A DNA stretch of 64,000 nucleotides from Pseudomonas pseudonitroreducens (GCF_021603645.1 NZ_BQHJ01000001.1:310001-374000), one strand, 5' to 3'; positions 22,960 through 31,962 are shown, counted from the first letter of the stretch. Notes: generated by a model from the sequence alone, not told the origin. Numbers and translations are program-made.

Positions 22960-23886
22960 TCAGGCCGGGCTTTCCGGGGCGGCGAAATGGGCGTCGAGTG
23001 GCACGTTGGCGAAGGTGGTCAGCAGCTCCACGAGGATCTGCGTGGCCGGGCCCAGGGGCTTTTCCTTGTTCGGGTAAAGATAGAAGCGGCTCTCGCGCAC
23101 GCCGCCCTGTTTCATCGGCAGTGGCTTGAGCTGGCCATCGCGTAGCTCGCGTTCGATCATGTGCCGCGGCAGCCAGGCAAAGCCCAGGCCATTGCTGACG
23201 AAGGTGGCGGCGGTAGCCAGGCTGCCCACGGTCCAGCGCTGCTCGGCGCCGAGCCAGCCGACGTCGCGCGGTTGCAGGCGACCGGAGTCGCGGATCACCA
23301 CCTGCATCTGGGTTTCCAGGTCCTGGTGGGTGACCTCGCGTTGCAGGCGGTGCAGCGGATGATCGGGATGGGCGACGGCGACGAAATCGACGATGGAGAG
23401 ATCCGCTCCCAGATGGCCGGGAATGTTCAGGCCGCTGATGGCGAGATCGGCATGACCCTGCACCAGGGCTTCCTCCACGCCGGAGAGCACTTCCTCGCGC
23501 AGCAGTACGCGGCAGCCGCGGCTCTGCGGCATGAAGGCGGAAAGCGCACGCACCAGGCGCACGGTGGGGTAGGCGGCGTCGACGACCAGGCGCACCTCAG
23601 GCTCCCAGCCCTGTTCCATGTGGTGGGCCAGCTCCTCCAGCTGGCCGGCGGATTTGACCAGTTGCCGCGAGCGGCGCAGCAGTACTTCGCCGGCCTCGGT
23701 GAGTACGGCCTTGCGCCCGTCGATACGCAGCAGCGGCACGCCGAGCTGCTCCTGCATGCGCGCCACGGTGTAGCTGATCGACGACTGCGAACGGTGCAGG
23801 GCTTCCGCCGCCTGGGCGAAGCCGCCGTGATCGACCACGGCCTGCAGGGTTCTCCACTGATCCAGGGTAACGCGGGGCGCTTTCAT
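22960..23886 (-). CDS. LysR-family transcriptional regulator
   Basis: A 308-residue LysR regulator: N-terminal winged HTH (residues 8-66: LDQWRTLQAVVDHGGFAQAAEALHRSQSSISYTVARMQEQLG) and a periplasmic-binding-protein-like effector domain from about 92. The ATG at 23886 has GAGGAAG 5 bases upstream; codons further upstream to 23973 overlap the promoter of the divergent small gene. It heads the LysR-hydrolase-ppiA minus-strand group and is divergent from the small exported protein and the azoreductase, its likeliest targets. The effector is unknown. Confidence 0.92.
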   Translation of the reverse strand: MKAPRVTLDQWRTLQAVVDHGGFAQAAEALHRSQSSISYTVARMQEQLGVPLLRIDGRKAVLTEAGEVLLRRSRQLVKSAGQLEELAHHMEQGWEPEVRLVVDAAYPTVRLVRALSAFMPQSRGCRVLLREEVLSGVEEALVQGHADLAISGLNIPGHLGADLSIVDFVAVAHPDHPLHRLQREVTHQDLETQMQVVIRDSGRLQPRDVGWLGAEQRWTVGSLATAATFVSNGLGFAWLPRHMIERELRDGQLKPLPMKQGGVRESRFYLYPNKEKPLGPATQILVELLTTFANVPLDAHFAAPESPA

Positions 23887-23941
23887 CCTCGCTTCCTCTT
23901 GTCTACTCTGGCGGTCCGCAGAAGACCAACAAGAGACCGCC

Positions 23942-24256
23942 ATGAAAAAATTCTGTTGTGCCGTTCTGGCCATGTTGCCGCTGACCGCCCTGGCTTATCC
24001 CATCGAAGTGCAGAAGAGCCTCAATGGTACCGAGGTGGATGTCGAAACCCAGGATATCGGTGACCAGATGGGGGCGATCATCCTGCGCAACGGCGGCCAG
24101 CAGCCGGTGACTTGCACGGCAGTGTTCGTCAACGGGCCCGAGACGCCCCATGTGCGCAAGGCCACCATGGCGCCGGGCAAGGAGGCGAACCTCACTTCCA
24201 GCTTCAGCCGCGCAGTGATCAAGCTGCGTATCAAGCTGACCTGCAATCCGTCCTGA
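23942..24256 (+). CDS. Small exported protein of unknown function
   Basis: A 104-residue protein with a signal peptide (MKKFCCAVLAMLPLTALA, cleavage near residue 18). The mature part holds two cysteines (TCTAVFV and LTCNPS) that could form a disulphide and a beta-rich pattern ending in IKLRIKLTCNPS. It resembles pseudomonad hypothetical proteins of the same size found between a LysR gene and an azoreductase gene. Divergent from the LysR regulator by 55 bp. Role unknown, though coregulation with the azoreductase is plausible. Confidence 0.82.
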   Translation: MKKFCCAVLAMLPLTALAYPIEVQKSLNGTEVDVETQDIGDQMGAIILRNGGQQPVTCTAVFVNGPETPHVRKATMAPGKEANLTSSFSRAVIKLRIKLTCNPS

Positions 24257-24398
24257 CTCCGGGACAAGACTAGAACCAACTCGGCGAGAAATCAATTTAT
24301 TCGATAATTAGAAGCGAATATTTGCGCTTTTTTATCGATTTGTTCATCTTTAGGATGGCCTCCATCGACACATTCAACGACCGATGGAGGTCCAGTCC

Positions 24399-24998
24399 AT
24401 GTCCCGCGTTCTGGTAATCGAAAGCAGTGCTCGTCAGGAAGGTTCCGTTTCCCGCCAACTGACCCGCGACTTCATCGCTCAGTGGCAACTCGCCCACCCG
24501 GCCGACGACATTCAGATCCGCGACCTGGCCGTCGACCAGGTGCCGCATCTGGACGCCAACCTGCTGGGCGGCTGGATGAAGCCGGCGCAGGAGCACAGCG
24601 CGATCGAGCGTGCCGCACTGGAACGCTCCAATCTGCTGACCGCCGAACTGCAGGCCGCCGACGTACTGGTGCTGGCCGCGCCGATGTACAACTTCGCCAT
24701 CCCCAGCACCCTGAAGTCCTGGCTGGACCACGTGCTGCGCGCCGGCGTCACCTTCAAGTACACCGAGACCGGCCCGCAGGGTCTGCTCAGCGGAAAACGT
24801 GCCTTCGTGCTCACTAGCCGCGGCGGTGTCTACGCCGGTGGTGCGCTGGATCACCAGGAGCCGTACCTGCGCCAGGCGCTGGGCTTCGTCGGCATCCACG
24901 ACGTGACCTTCATTCACGCCGAAGGCCTGAACATGGGCGGCGAATTCGCCGAGAAGGGCCTGGCCAAGGCCAAGGCGCAACTCGCCAGCGTCGCCTGA
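24399..24998 (+). CDS. azoR: FMN-dependent NADH-azoreductase
   Basis: A 199-residue flavodoxin-like quinone/azo reductase (AcpD/AzoR family) that reduces azo dyes and quinones with NADH. The FMN phosphate loop is IESSARQEGSVSRQL near residue 6; PMYNFAIPSTLKSWLDHV near 95-112 is the family's flavin-contact motif, and TSRGGVYAGG near 140 closes the FMN site. ATGGAGG ends 8 bases before the start at 24399, favouring it over an in-frame ATG at 24384. It is a single gene with a terminator behind it. Confidence 0.93.
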   Translation: MSRVLVIESSARQEGSVSRQLTRDFIAQWQLAHPADDIQIRDLAVDQVPHLDANLLGGWMKPAQEHSAIERAALERSNLLTAELQAADVLVLAAPMYNFAIPSTLKSWLDHVLRAGVTFKYTETGPQGLLSGKRAFVLTSRGGVYAGGALDHQEPYLRQALGFVGIHDVTFIHAEGLNMGGEFAEKGLAKAKAQLASVA

Positions 24999-25043
24999 CT
25001 TTCGTTTCTCCCTTGCGCGTCCTTCCGCTCCTGGGCGCGACCG

Positions 25044-25078
25044 TGGCCGATCTCCTCCCCGGGGCTCGGCCATTTTTT
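25044..25078 (+). terminator. Rho-independent terminator after azoR
   Basis: TGGCCGA (25044-25050) pairs with TCGGCCA (25066-25072); a run of six T residues follows. Confidence 0.85.
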
Positions 25079-25197
25079 ATTTGCCAACCACTTGACCGGG
25101 TGAAAACACATCCTTTCCGTTCGGGCTGTTCAAAGCATGATCAGCATGCTAAAAGAACCTAGAGCTGATCTAGCCGCTTGAAAAAGAAGGGAAAACC

Positions 25198-25482
25198 ATG
25201 ACCAAGTCGGAGTTGATCGAGAGAATCGTCACCCATCAGGGGCAGCTTTCCGCAAAGGATGTGGAGCTGGCGATCAAGACCATGCTTGAGCAAATGTCCC
25301 AGGCTCTGGCGACGGGGGATCGCATCGAAATCCGGGGGTTCGGCAGCTTCTCTCTGCACTACCGCGCACCGCGCGTGGGGCGTAATCCGAAAACCGGTGA
25401 GTCGGTGCGCCTGGACGGCAAGTTCGTCCCGCACTTCAAGCCCGGCAAGGAGCTGCGCGACCGCGTCAACGAACCCGAGTGA
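25198..25482 (+). CDS. ihfB: Integration host factor subunit beta
   Basis: A 94-residue HU/IHF DNA-bending subunit. It matches Ihf[24 protein letters not shown] at the start, [28 protein letters not shown] near residues 44-70 with the DNA-intercalating proline in RNPKTG. IHF bends specific sites in recombination and transcription. In most pseudomonads ihfB follows rpsA; here it follows azoR after 199 bp, so the usual linkage is broken and its promoter must lie in that gap. lapA follows after 33 bp. Confidence 0.96.
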   Translation: MTKSELIERIVTHQGQLSAKDVELAIKTMLEQMSQALATGDRIEIRGFGSFSLHYRAPRVGRNPKTGESVRLDGKFVPHFKPGKELRDRVNEPE

Positions 25483-25515
25483 CCCCGGGGTATCCGTCTT
25501 CAAGAAGGAGTGTCC

Positions 25516-25821
25516 ATGCTTCGGGCAAAACGTTTCCTGCTGATTCTGGCGTTGGTCATCCTGGCCGCCGTCGTCGTGGTTTTCGTCCTGGAAAACCTGC
25601 AGCCTGCACAACTGACCTTCCTAGGCTGGCAATCGCCGCAGTGGCCGCTGGTGGTCTTCATCACCCTTGCCTTCATCGTCGGCGGCGCGATCGGCCTGCT
25701 GCTGAGCATTCCCTTCCGCGCGAAGGCGCACGTCCGCATGACCGGCCTGCGCTCCGAAGTCACCCGTTTCCGCAAGGAGAATGACGCGCTGCGTGAAAAG
25801 TCGCTGACGGACCATGCCTAG
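25516..25821 (+). CDS. lapA: Lipopolysaccharide assembly protein A-domain protein
   Basis: A 101-residue DUF1049 inner-membrane protein. Two membrane segments are seen, near residues 5-26 (FLLILALVILAAVVVVFVL) and 42-65 (WPLVVFITLAFIVGGAIGLLL), followed by a cytoplasmic coiled-coil tail (LRSEVTRFRKENDALREKS). LapA partners LapB in LPS homeostasis. AAGGAG ends 5 bases before the ATG at 25516, favouring it over the upstream GTG at 25510. It overlaps lapB by 8 bases. Confidence 0.9.
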   Translation: MLRAKRFLLILALVILAAVVVVFVLENLQPAQLTFLGWQSPQWPLVVFITLAFIVGGAIGLLLSIPFRAKAHVRMTGLRSEVTRFRKENDALREKSLTDHA

Positions 25822-26965
25822 CGTCATCGCCACGCTGTTCTTCTTCTGCGCCCTGGCCATCGGCTGGTGGATGGGGCGTCGCTCTCTTTCCCGGGCCGGG
25901 ACTGCCCCGCCAGAGAACCTCCGGGCTCGTGTGCACAGCATGCACAACCTGCTGGAGCGGCACTCCGACGACGCGTTGGAGAGCCTGTCGCAGGGGCTCG
26001 TGGTCAGCCCCGAGACGCTGGAAAGCCACCTGCACGTCGGCAACCTGTTCCGCCGCCGCGGCGATATCGAAAAAGCCATCCACATCCACCAGGACCTGCT
26101 GGGTCGTGCCGGTGAGGACGGCGCGCTGGTCGCCCAGGTGCGTCTGGAGTTGGCGCGAGACTACATCGCCGGCGGCTTGCTGGGCAGCGCTGAGGAATTG
26201 CTCGACGAGCTGACGCAGCAGCGTGACGAGCCCATTTCCCTTGAAGCGCTGGATGAGCAGCGCTTGATCTGCGAGCGCGAGAAGAACTGGTCCCGCGCCA
26301 TCGAGTTGGCCGCCCGGCTGGTGCCGAGCAGGCCCGAATTGAGCGCTGCACTGGCCAATTACTACTGCGAGCTGGCCCAGGCAAAGGGCAAGGGCGGCGA
26401 TCGCAGTGCCATGCAGGAGTTGCTGCGTGAAGCACGGCGCGTCGACAAACGCTGCGTGCGGGCGCTGCTGATGCGCCTGGACTGCGAGCTGTGGCGCAAG
26501 GATCAGCCGGCGGCCGTTGCCACCATCGGCGAATTGGCGCGTGACGCCAAGACCTTCCTGGGGGAGATCGTGCCGTTGCTGCGGCGCCATGACGGCCTTG
26601 CACGGCCCGAGCTGCTGGCCTGCCTGCGTGAGCTGGCGGTGGGCGAGGAAGTACCGCCGGCGATCCTTGCATTGCTGGCCGAAAGCGAGCAGTCAGCCAG
26701 TTCGCCAACCTGGCGCGAAAGCCTGCTGGAGCGGGTCGAGCGCCATCCCTCCTGGCAGGGAGTGGGCGAATACCTGGAAGTGGTTGGGAGCGAAACGGAA
26801 AAACACTCGGCGACGGGAAAAATCGCTCCAATAATCATTGGGTTGTATAAGACAATGCCGCGCTATCGATGCGGCAAGTGTGGCTTTGCCGGTCGCGAAC
26901 TGCACTGGCAATGCCCCAGCTGCCACGCTTGGAATGCGCTGCGGCCGGTCATTTCGCCGCTCTGA
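25814..26965 (+). CDS. lapB: Lipopolysaccharide assembly protein B (TPR/rubredoxin, YciM)
   Basis: A 383-residue membrane-anchored TPR protein. An N-terminal membrane helix (VIATLFFFCALAIGWWMG) is followed by TPR repeats over about residues 60-330 (LHVGNLFRRRGDIEKAIHIHQDLL). The C-terminal rubredoxin-type metal site has two CxxC pairs, CGKCGF near 353 and WQCPSCHAW near 368. In E. coli LapB directs LpxC to FtsH for degradation and thus sets LPS synthesis. It lies in front of the LPS-surface genes, and its start overlaps lapA. Confidence 0.93.
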   Translation: MPSVIATLFFFCALAIGWWMGRRSLSRAGTAPPENLRARVHSMHNLLERHSDDALESLSQGLVVSPETLESHLHVGNLFRRRGDIEKAIHIHQDLLGRAGEDGALVAQVRLELARDYIAGGLLGSAEELLDELTQQRDEPISLEALDEQRLICEREKNWSRAIELAARLVPSRPELSAALANYYCELAQAKGKGGDRSAMQELLREARRVDKRCVRALLMRLDCELWRKDQPAAVATIGELARDAKTFLGEIVPLLRRHDGLARPELLACLRELAVGEEVPPAILALLAESEQSASSPTWRESLLERVERHPSWQGVGEYLEVVGSETEKHSATGKIAPIIIGLYKTMPRYRCGKCGFAGRELHWQCPSCHAWNALRPVISPL

Positions 26966-27020
26966 CGCGTTCGCTCAAACATGGAAGACGCCATCGGCGT
27001 CAGGTTCTGCAGGTGCTGGA

Positions 27021-27983
27021 TTGAAGTTTCTACTCACGGGCGCGAGCGGATTTGTCGGCCAAGGCGTGCTGGCGCGCTTGTGCCAGGAAGATAACGTACA
27101 GGTTCGCGTCGCCCAGCGTGGCCTGGCTGCGCAATTCCCCGAGGGCGTCGACGTGGCGCTCATCGACGGCTTGAGCGTGGCTCAGTCGTGGCAGCAGGCG
27201 CTGCACGGGATCGACGCAGTGATTCATTGCGCTGCCCGGGTTCACGTCATGGACGAGCAGGCCGCCGATCCTCTCGCCGAGTTTCGCGCGGTAAACGTCG
27301 AGGCGACCCGGCATCTGGCAGAGCAGGCAGTGGCGGCAGGTGTCAGGCGTTTCGTGTTCGTCAGTTCGATCAAGGTCAATGGCGAGCAGACCGCGCCCGG
27401 TCGCCCCTTTACCGCCGATGCAGAGCCGCAACCGCAGGGCCCATACGCTCAATCCAAGCTCGAGGCCGAGCAGGCCTTGTTCGCCATCGCCCGGCAGAGC
27501 GGCCTGGAAGTGGTCGTGGTGCGCCCGCCGCTGATCTATGGCCCAGGCGTGAAAGCCAATTTCGCCAGTCTGATGCGCGCCCTACAGCGGCGCCTGCCAT
27601 TGCCCTTTGGCGCCATCGACAATCGCCGCAGCCTTGTAGCGCGGGACAATCTGGTCGATCTGCTGCTGCTGTGCTGCCGCCACCCCGCAGCCGCGGGGCA
27701 GGTGTTCCTGGTGAGCGATGGCGAGGACCTGTCTACAGCGCAACTGTGTCGTGGTTTGAGCAAGGCCCTGGGGGTGCGTCCGCGGCTGCTTCCGGTTCCC
27801 GCTGCGCTGCTGCGCCTGGTGGGGGCACTGACAGGGCGTAGCCAGCAGGTCCAGCGCTTGTTGGGGTCGCTGCAGGTGGATATTGCCGCGACGCGCAATC
27901 GTCTGGACTGGACTCCGCCGGTCAGTGTCGAGCAGGCGCTGCGGGAAACGGCGCGGGCATGCGCTCAGGAGCAGAAGCGATGA
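27021..27983 (+). CDS. NAD-dependent epimerase/dehydratase (WbpV-like)
   Basis: A 320-residue extended short-chain dehydrogenase acting on nucleotide sugars. The NAD loop is TGASGFVGQG near residue 6; catalytic residues are the serine in VFVSSIKVNG near 114 and Y-x3-K in PYAQSKLEAEQ near 141. The likeliest role is a UDP-sugar 4-epimerase, as for WbpV, but the substrate is inferred. The start is TTG at 27021 with CAGGTG just upstream; the in-frame ATG further upstream lies inside lapB. The stop overlaps wbpL (ATGA), so the two are coupled. Confidence 0.82.
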   Translation: MKFLLTGASGFVGQGVLARLCQEDNVQVRVAQRGLAAQFPEGVDVALIDGLSVAQSWQQALHGIDAVIHCAARVHVMDEQAADPLAEFRAVNVEATRHLAEQAVAAGVRRFVFVSSIKVNGEQTAPGRPFTADAEPQPQGPYAQSKLEAEQALFAIARQSGLEVVVVRPPLIYGPGVKANFASLMRALQRRLPLPFGAIDNRRSLVARDNLVDLLLLCCRHPAAAGQVFLVSDGEDLSTAQLCRGLSKALGVRPRLLPVPAALLRLVGALTGRSQQVQRLLGSLQVDIAATRNRLDWTPPVSVEQALRETARACAQEQKR

Positions 27984-29005
27984 GCATGGGAGTTCTGCTG
28001 GCAGCGGTATTTATCGCGTCCTGGGCGATGACCGCCGGCGTGCGTCGTTATGCGCTGGCGCGCAGCATCATGGATATTCCCAATGCCCGCAGCTCGCACC
28101 GGATCCCCACGCCGCGCGGCGGCGGGGTGGCCATCGTGCTGGGGTTCCTCGGTTGCCTGCCGTTGGCCGGCGTTCTGGGGGCCGTGGATGGCCGTAGCCT
28201 GTTGGCCCTGCTGCCGGCCGGCGCTTTGGTTGCGGCCATTGGCTTCCTCGATGATCACCGCCATATTCCGGCGCGCTGGCGATTGCTCGGGCATTTTGTC
28301 GCCGCGCTCTGGCTGCTTGGCTGGCTGGGGGGAGTGCCCGCGCTGGCAACGCCCTGGGGAATGCTGGATCTGGGGTTGCTGGGCGACTTCCTGGGGCTGG
28401 TGTTCCTGGTCTGGCTGCTCAACCTGTACAACTTCATGGACGGCATCGACGGCATCGCGGGCCTGGAGGCCATCAGCGTCTGCCTGGGCGGAGCGCTTTG
28501 TGGATGGGTCGTCGGAGCGTCGCAATTGCTGTGGTTGCCGTTGATCCTGGGCATGGCGGCGGCTGGCTTTCTGGTCTGGAATTTCCCCCCCGCGCGAATC
28601 TTCATGGGGGACGCGGGTAGCGGGTTCCTCGGCCTGGTCCTGGGTGGGCTGGCGCTGCAGGCGGCGGCGGTGGCACCGCCGCTGGTCTGGAGCTGGTTGA
28701 TCCTGCTTGGCGTTTTCGTCGTGGACGCGACCTTCACCCTGTGCCATCGCCTGATGCGCGGTGAGCGCGTCTACGAAGCGCATCGCAGCCACGCGTACCA
28801 GCGCGCATCGCGGCGTTTTGGCAGCCACCTGAAGGTGTCGCTGTGGGTAACCTTGATCAACCTGCTGTGGCTTCTGCCACTGGCATTGCTGGTCGCGCTG
28901 GGGCATGTTCCGGGTTTGCTGGCGCTGATTGTGGCCTATGCTCCATTGGTGCTTGTCGTAGCTCATCTGGGGGCTGGGCGCCCGGATGAACAGGATGTGA
29001 GCTGA
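27980..29005 (+). CDS. wbpL: Polyprenyl-phosphate sugar-1-phosphate transferase (WbpL, WecA/MraY family)
   Basis: A 341-residue membrane enzyme that loads the first sugar phosphate onto undecaprenyl phosphate for O-antigen synthesis. About ten membrane segments are seen. Family motifs are HRIPTPRGGGVAIV near residue 36, AIGFLDDHR near 82 with the DD pair, NLYNFMDGIDGIAG near 147, NFPPARIFMGDAGSGFLGLV near 196-214 and RGERVYEAHRSHAYQRASRR near 255. The ATG at 27980 follows AGGAG by 8 bases. In P. aeruginosa WbpL primes both O-antigens. It is followed by wbpM with 73 bp between. Confidence 0.92.
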   Translation: MSMGVLLAAVFIASWAMTAGVRRYALARSIMDIPNARSSHRIPTPRGGGVAIVLGFLGCLPLAGVLGAVDGRSLLALLPAGALVAAIGFLDDHRHIPARWRLLGHFVAALWLLGWLGGVPALATPWGMLDLGLLGDFLGLVFLVWLLNLYNFMDGIDGIAGLEAISVCLGGALCGWVVGASQLLWLPLILGMAAAGFLVWNFPPARIFMGDAGSGFLGLVLGGLALQAAAVAPPLVWSWLILLGVFVVDATFTLCHRLMRGERVYEAHRSHAYQRASRRFGSHLKVSLWVTLINLLWLLPLALLVALGHVPGLLALIVAYAPLVLVVAHLGAGRPDEQDVS

Positions 29006-29078
29006 ACTCCGCCGGATTTGGTGGTCAATGTAGCGGGTGGGGGCGATTTCCTCCGCTCGGGATTAAGGACAAGCGCTG

Positions 29079-31067
29079 ATGCTCCGAGAACGCCTGCTGA
29101 GGCTTCCGAGACGACATAAACGGTTATTGCAGGTCGCCACCGACATCTGTCTGGTGTGGTTCGCGCTGTGGCTGGCTTTCATCGTGCGGCTGGGTACTGA
29201 CGATCTGGAGTACCCGTTCCGCGTGCATGGCTGGCTGTTCCTGGCGGCGCCGGCCGTGGCGATTCCGCTGTTCATTCGTTTTGGCATGTACCGGGCCGTC
29301 ATGCGCTATCTGGGCAATGACGCGCTGATTGCGATCTGGAAGGCGGTGACCATCTCGGCGTTGCTGCTGTCGCTGGTGGTCTATTGGAATCGCTCGGTGA
29401 TCGAAGCGGTACCGCGTTCCCTGGTACTCAACTACTGGTGGCTGAGCCTGCTGATGATCGGCGGGCTGCGTCTGGCCATGCGCCAGTACTTCATGGGCGA
29501 CTGGTACAGCACGGTTCAGGCCGTTCCTTTCCTCAAGCAACAGGATGGCCTGCCCAAGGTCGCCGTCTACGGTGCGGGGTCTGCGGGCAATCAACTGGTG
29601 GCCGCGTTGCGCCTCGGCCGTGCGATGCGTCCGGTGGCTTTCATCGATGACGATGACGAGATCGCCAATCGCGTCATCGCCGGCCTGCGCGTCTACAAGC
29701 CCAAGCACATTCAGCAGATGATCGACGAGACCGGCGTGCAGGAAGTGCTGCTGGCGGTTCCTTCCGCGACGCGCGCGCGCCGCCGCGAAATCCTCGGCTT
29801 GCTCGAGCCCTATCCGGTTCACGTGCGAAGCGTTCCCGGATTCATCGACCTGGCCAACGGCCGCGTGCGGGTGGACGACATCCAGGAAGTGGATATCGCC
29901 GACCTGCTCGGACGCGACCCGGTCGAGCCGCGAAAAGAGCTGTTCGAGCACTGTATCCGTGGCGAAGTGGTGATGGTGACCGGTGCAGGCGGTTCCATCG
30001 GTTCCGAGCTGTGCCGGCAGATCCTCGGTTCATCGCCAACCGTGCTGGTGCTGTTCGAGCACAGTGAATACAACCTCTACCGGGTGCACCAGGAGCTGGA
30101 GAACCGCATCAAGCGCGAGTCCCTCGCGGTGCAACTGGTGCCGATCCTGGGTTCGGTGCGCAGCGCCGAGCGCCTGCTGGATGTCATGCGCACCTGGAAG
30201 GTCGCCACTGTTTATCACGCTGCGGCCTACAAGCACGTGCCCATCGTCGAGCACAACATTTCCGAGGGCGTGCTGAACAATGTGATGGGCACCCTGCATA
30301 CCGCCCAGGTGGCTGTGCAGGCCGGTGTCGAGCACTTTGTGCTGATCTCCACCGACAAGGCGGTGCGTCCGACCAATGTCATGGGCAGCACCAAGCGACT
30401 GGCGGAGATGATCCTGCAGGCCCTCAGCCAGGAGTCTGCGCCAGTGCTGTTCGGCGACAGGCCCGGGGTGCATCAGGTCAACAAGACCCGTTTCACCATG
30501 GTGCGTTTCGGCAATGTGCTGGGATCGTCCGGCTCGGTCATTCCGCTGTTCCGCGAGCAGATCAAGCGCGGCGGCCCGGTCACCGTGACCCATCCGGGGA
30601 TCACGCGCTATTTCATGACCATTCCCGAGGCGGCCCAGCTGGTGATCCAGGCCGGTTCCATGGGGCGCGGTGGCGACGTCTTCGTGCTCGACATGGGGCA
30701 GCCGGTGAAGATTCTCGAACTGGCCGAGCGGATGATCCACCTGTCCGGGCTGAGTGTTCGCTCGGAGCGGGTACCGCACGGCGACATCTCCATCGAGTTC
30801 AGCGGTCTTCGGCCTGGCGAGAAGCTCTATGAGGAGCTGCTGATTGGTGACAACGTCAGCGCCACCGAACACCCGATGATCATGAAGGCCAACGAGGAGC
30901 TGATGCCCTGGGAGGGCTTCAAGCTGGTCCTGGCCGATCTGCTCAGGGCGGTAGACCAGGGCAATTACGCACGGGTGCGGCAACTGTTGCGGGAAACCGT
31001 CAGCGGCTATTGCCCCGAGGGCGAGATCGTCGACCTGATCCATCAGCAGCGGCGGATGGAGCCCTGA
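29079..31067 (+). CDS. wbpM: UDP-GlcNAc 4,6-dehydratase (C6), membrane-bound
   Basis: A 662-residue protein close to the usual 665 of WbpM. Residues 1-130 carry four membrane helices; a first nucleotide-binding fold appears at VAVYGAGSAGNQLV near 155. The catalytic domain from about 290 has TGAGGSIGSELCRQ, and the active site STDKAVRPTNVMGSTKRL near 430 shows the WbpM-type Met-x3-Lys instead of Tyr-x3-Lys. It makes UDP-4-keto-6-deoxy-GlcNAc, precursor of QuiNAc and FucNAc sugars. It is the last gene of the LPS block. No transporter or polymerase gene adjoins. Confidence 0.95.
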   Translation: MLRERLLRLPRRHKRLLQVATDICLVWFALWLAFIVRLGTDDLEYPFRVHGWLFLAAPAVAIPLFIRFGMYRAVMRYLGNDALIAIWKAVTISALLLSLVVYWNRSVIEAVPRSLVLNYWWLSLLMIGGLRLAMRQYFMGDWYSTVQAVPFLKQQDGLPKVAVYGAGSAGNQLVAALRLGRAMRPVAFIDDDDEIANRVIAGLRVYKPKHIQQMIDETGVQEVLLAVPSATRARRREILGLLEPYPVHVRSVPGFIDLANGRVRVDDIQEVDIADLLGRDPVEPRKELFEHCIRGEVVMVTGAGGSIGSELCRQILGSSPTVLVLFEHSEYNLYRVHQELENRIKRESLAVQLVPILGSVRSAERLLDVMRTWKVATVYHAAAYKHVPIVEHNISEGVLNNVMGTLHTAQVAVQAGVEHFVLISTDKAVRPTNVMGSTKRLAEMILQALSQESAPVLFGDRPGVHQVNKTRFTMVRFGNVLGSSGSVIPLFREQIKRGGPVTVTHPGITRYFMTIPEAAQLVIQAGSMGRGGDVFVLDMGQPVKILELAERMIHLSGLSVRSERVPHGDISIEFSGLRPGEKLYEELLIGDNVSATEHPMIMKANEELMPWEGFKLVLADLLRAVDQGNYARVRQLLRETVSGYCPEGEIVDLIHQQRRMEP

Positions 31068-31260
31068 GCCCGGGCCCCTAGCAGAAGTTTCAATTACTGC
31101 ATCTGCTAGCGTTGTCAGTCCTTTCTTGCTGATCTGTCGGCGGCGCCGGAAATTGCCGCCGACTCTCTAAACCGGCGGTTTCGTGGATATTCCTGACGCT
31201 ATGTTTTCCGGGCAGCGCAATCGTGCCTGCCCAGAAGGCTTTCATGTTAAGGAGCAATCC

Positions 31261-31608
31261 ATGAAGAAGAATCTGCTTACCATCGCAGGCATGATCCTGT
31301 CCGCCAGTCTCGCTTTCGGCGGCAGCGTCCAGGCCGCCACGAAGACCGAGCCCGCGACCAAGCCTGTAGCCGAGGCCCCGGCTCCGGCGGCCAAGGCGCC
31401 TGCCGCCCAGGCTGGAGCTGTGAACATCAATACGGCGTCCGCCGAGGAACTGCAGCTATCCCTCAAGGGTATCGGCAAGGTCAAGGCGCAGGCCATCGTC
31501 GACTATCGCGCCAGCAACGGTCCGTTCACCACGGTCGATCAGCTGCTGGAAGTGAAAGGCATCGGCAAGAATACGCTGGACAAGAACCGCGACAGGATTT
31601 CGCTCTGA
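31261..31608 (+). CDS. ComEA-family helix-hairpin-helix DNA-binding protein
   Basis: A 115-residue exported protein. A signal peptide (MKKNLLTIAGMILSASLAFGGSVQA) is followed by an Ala/Pro/Lys-rich linker (residues 26-54) and a pair of helix-hairpin-helix motifs (VNINTASAEELQLSLKGIGKVKAQAIVDYR and VDQLLEVKGIGKNTLDKNRDRI). ComEA receptors bind incoming DNA in the periplasm during natural transformation. The ATG at 31261 follows TAAGGAG by 6 bases. In pseudomonads it lies between wbpM and tRNA-Asn. A terminator follows. Confidence 0.9.
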   Translation: MKKNLLTIAGMILSASLAFGGSVQAATKTEPATKPVAEAPAPAAKAPAAQAGAVNINTASAEELQLSLKGIGKVKAQAIVDYRASNGPFTTVDQLLEVKGIGKNTLDKNRDRISL

Positions 31609-31625
31609 GCCTTGCCTGATGGGAT

Positions 31626-31652
31626 AAAAAGCCGGTCGATGACCGGCTTTTT
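31626..31652 (+). terminator. Rho-independent terminator
   Basis: GCCGGTC (31631-31637) pairs with GACCGGC (31641-31647), with A5 before and T5 after, closing the wbpM/comEA side. Confidence 0.93.
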
Positions 31653-31670
31653 ATTGGGTGGCATTCCTTG

Positions 31671-31955
31671 GCCCAATAAAAAGCCCCCGGCATGTGCCGA
31701 GGGCTTTGAATTTTGGCTCCGCGACCTGGACTCGACGGCGCCAGCCGAACGCGCTTCAGCGCGGCCCTGAAGGGGGGAATCACCTGGGACGCAGTCCCTG
31801 GAGAGAGTCCAGCGCCCAATAAAAAAGCCCCCGGCGTGTGCCGAGGGCTTTGAATTTGGCTCCGCGACCTGGACTCGACGGCGCTAGCCGAACGCGCTTC
31901 AGCGCGGCCCCGAAGGGGGAATCACCTGGGACGCAGTCCCTGGAGAGAGTCCAGC
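31671..31955. repeat. Two tandem ~143-bp repeats, each with a tRNA-Asn 3' end and terminator
   Basis: Unit 1 is 31671-31813 and unit 2 is 31814-31955. Both begin GCCCAATAAAAA, carry a terminator hairpin, then the last 22 bases of tRNA-Asn (31714-31735 and 31857-31878; minus strand), and a spacer of about 77 bp with hairpins such as GGGACGCAGTCCC. The units differ at a few positions only. The third start (31956) runs into the true tRNA-Asn. A tRNA 3' end repeated this way resembles attachment-site scars, but no integrase is present. Confidence 0.85.
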
Positions 31956-31962
31956 GCCCAAT

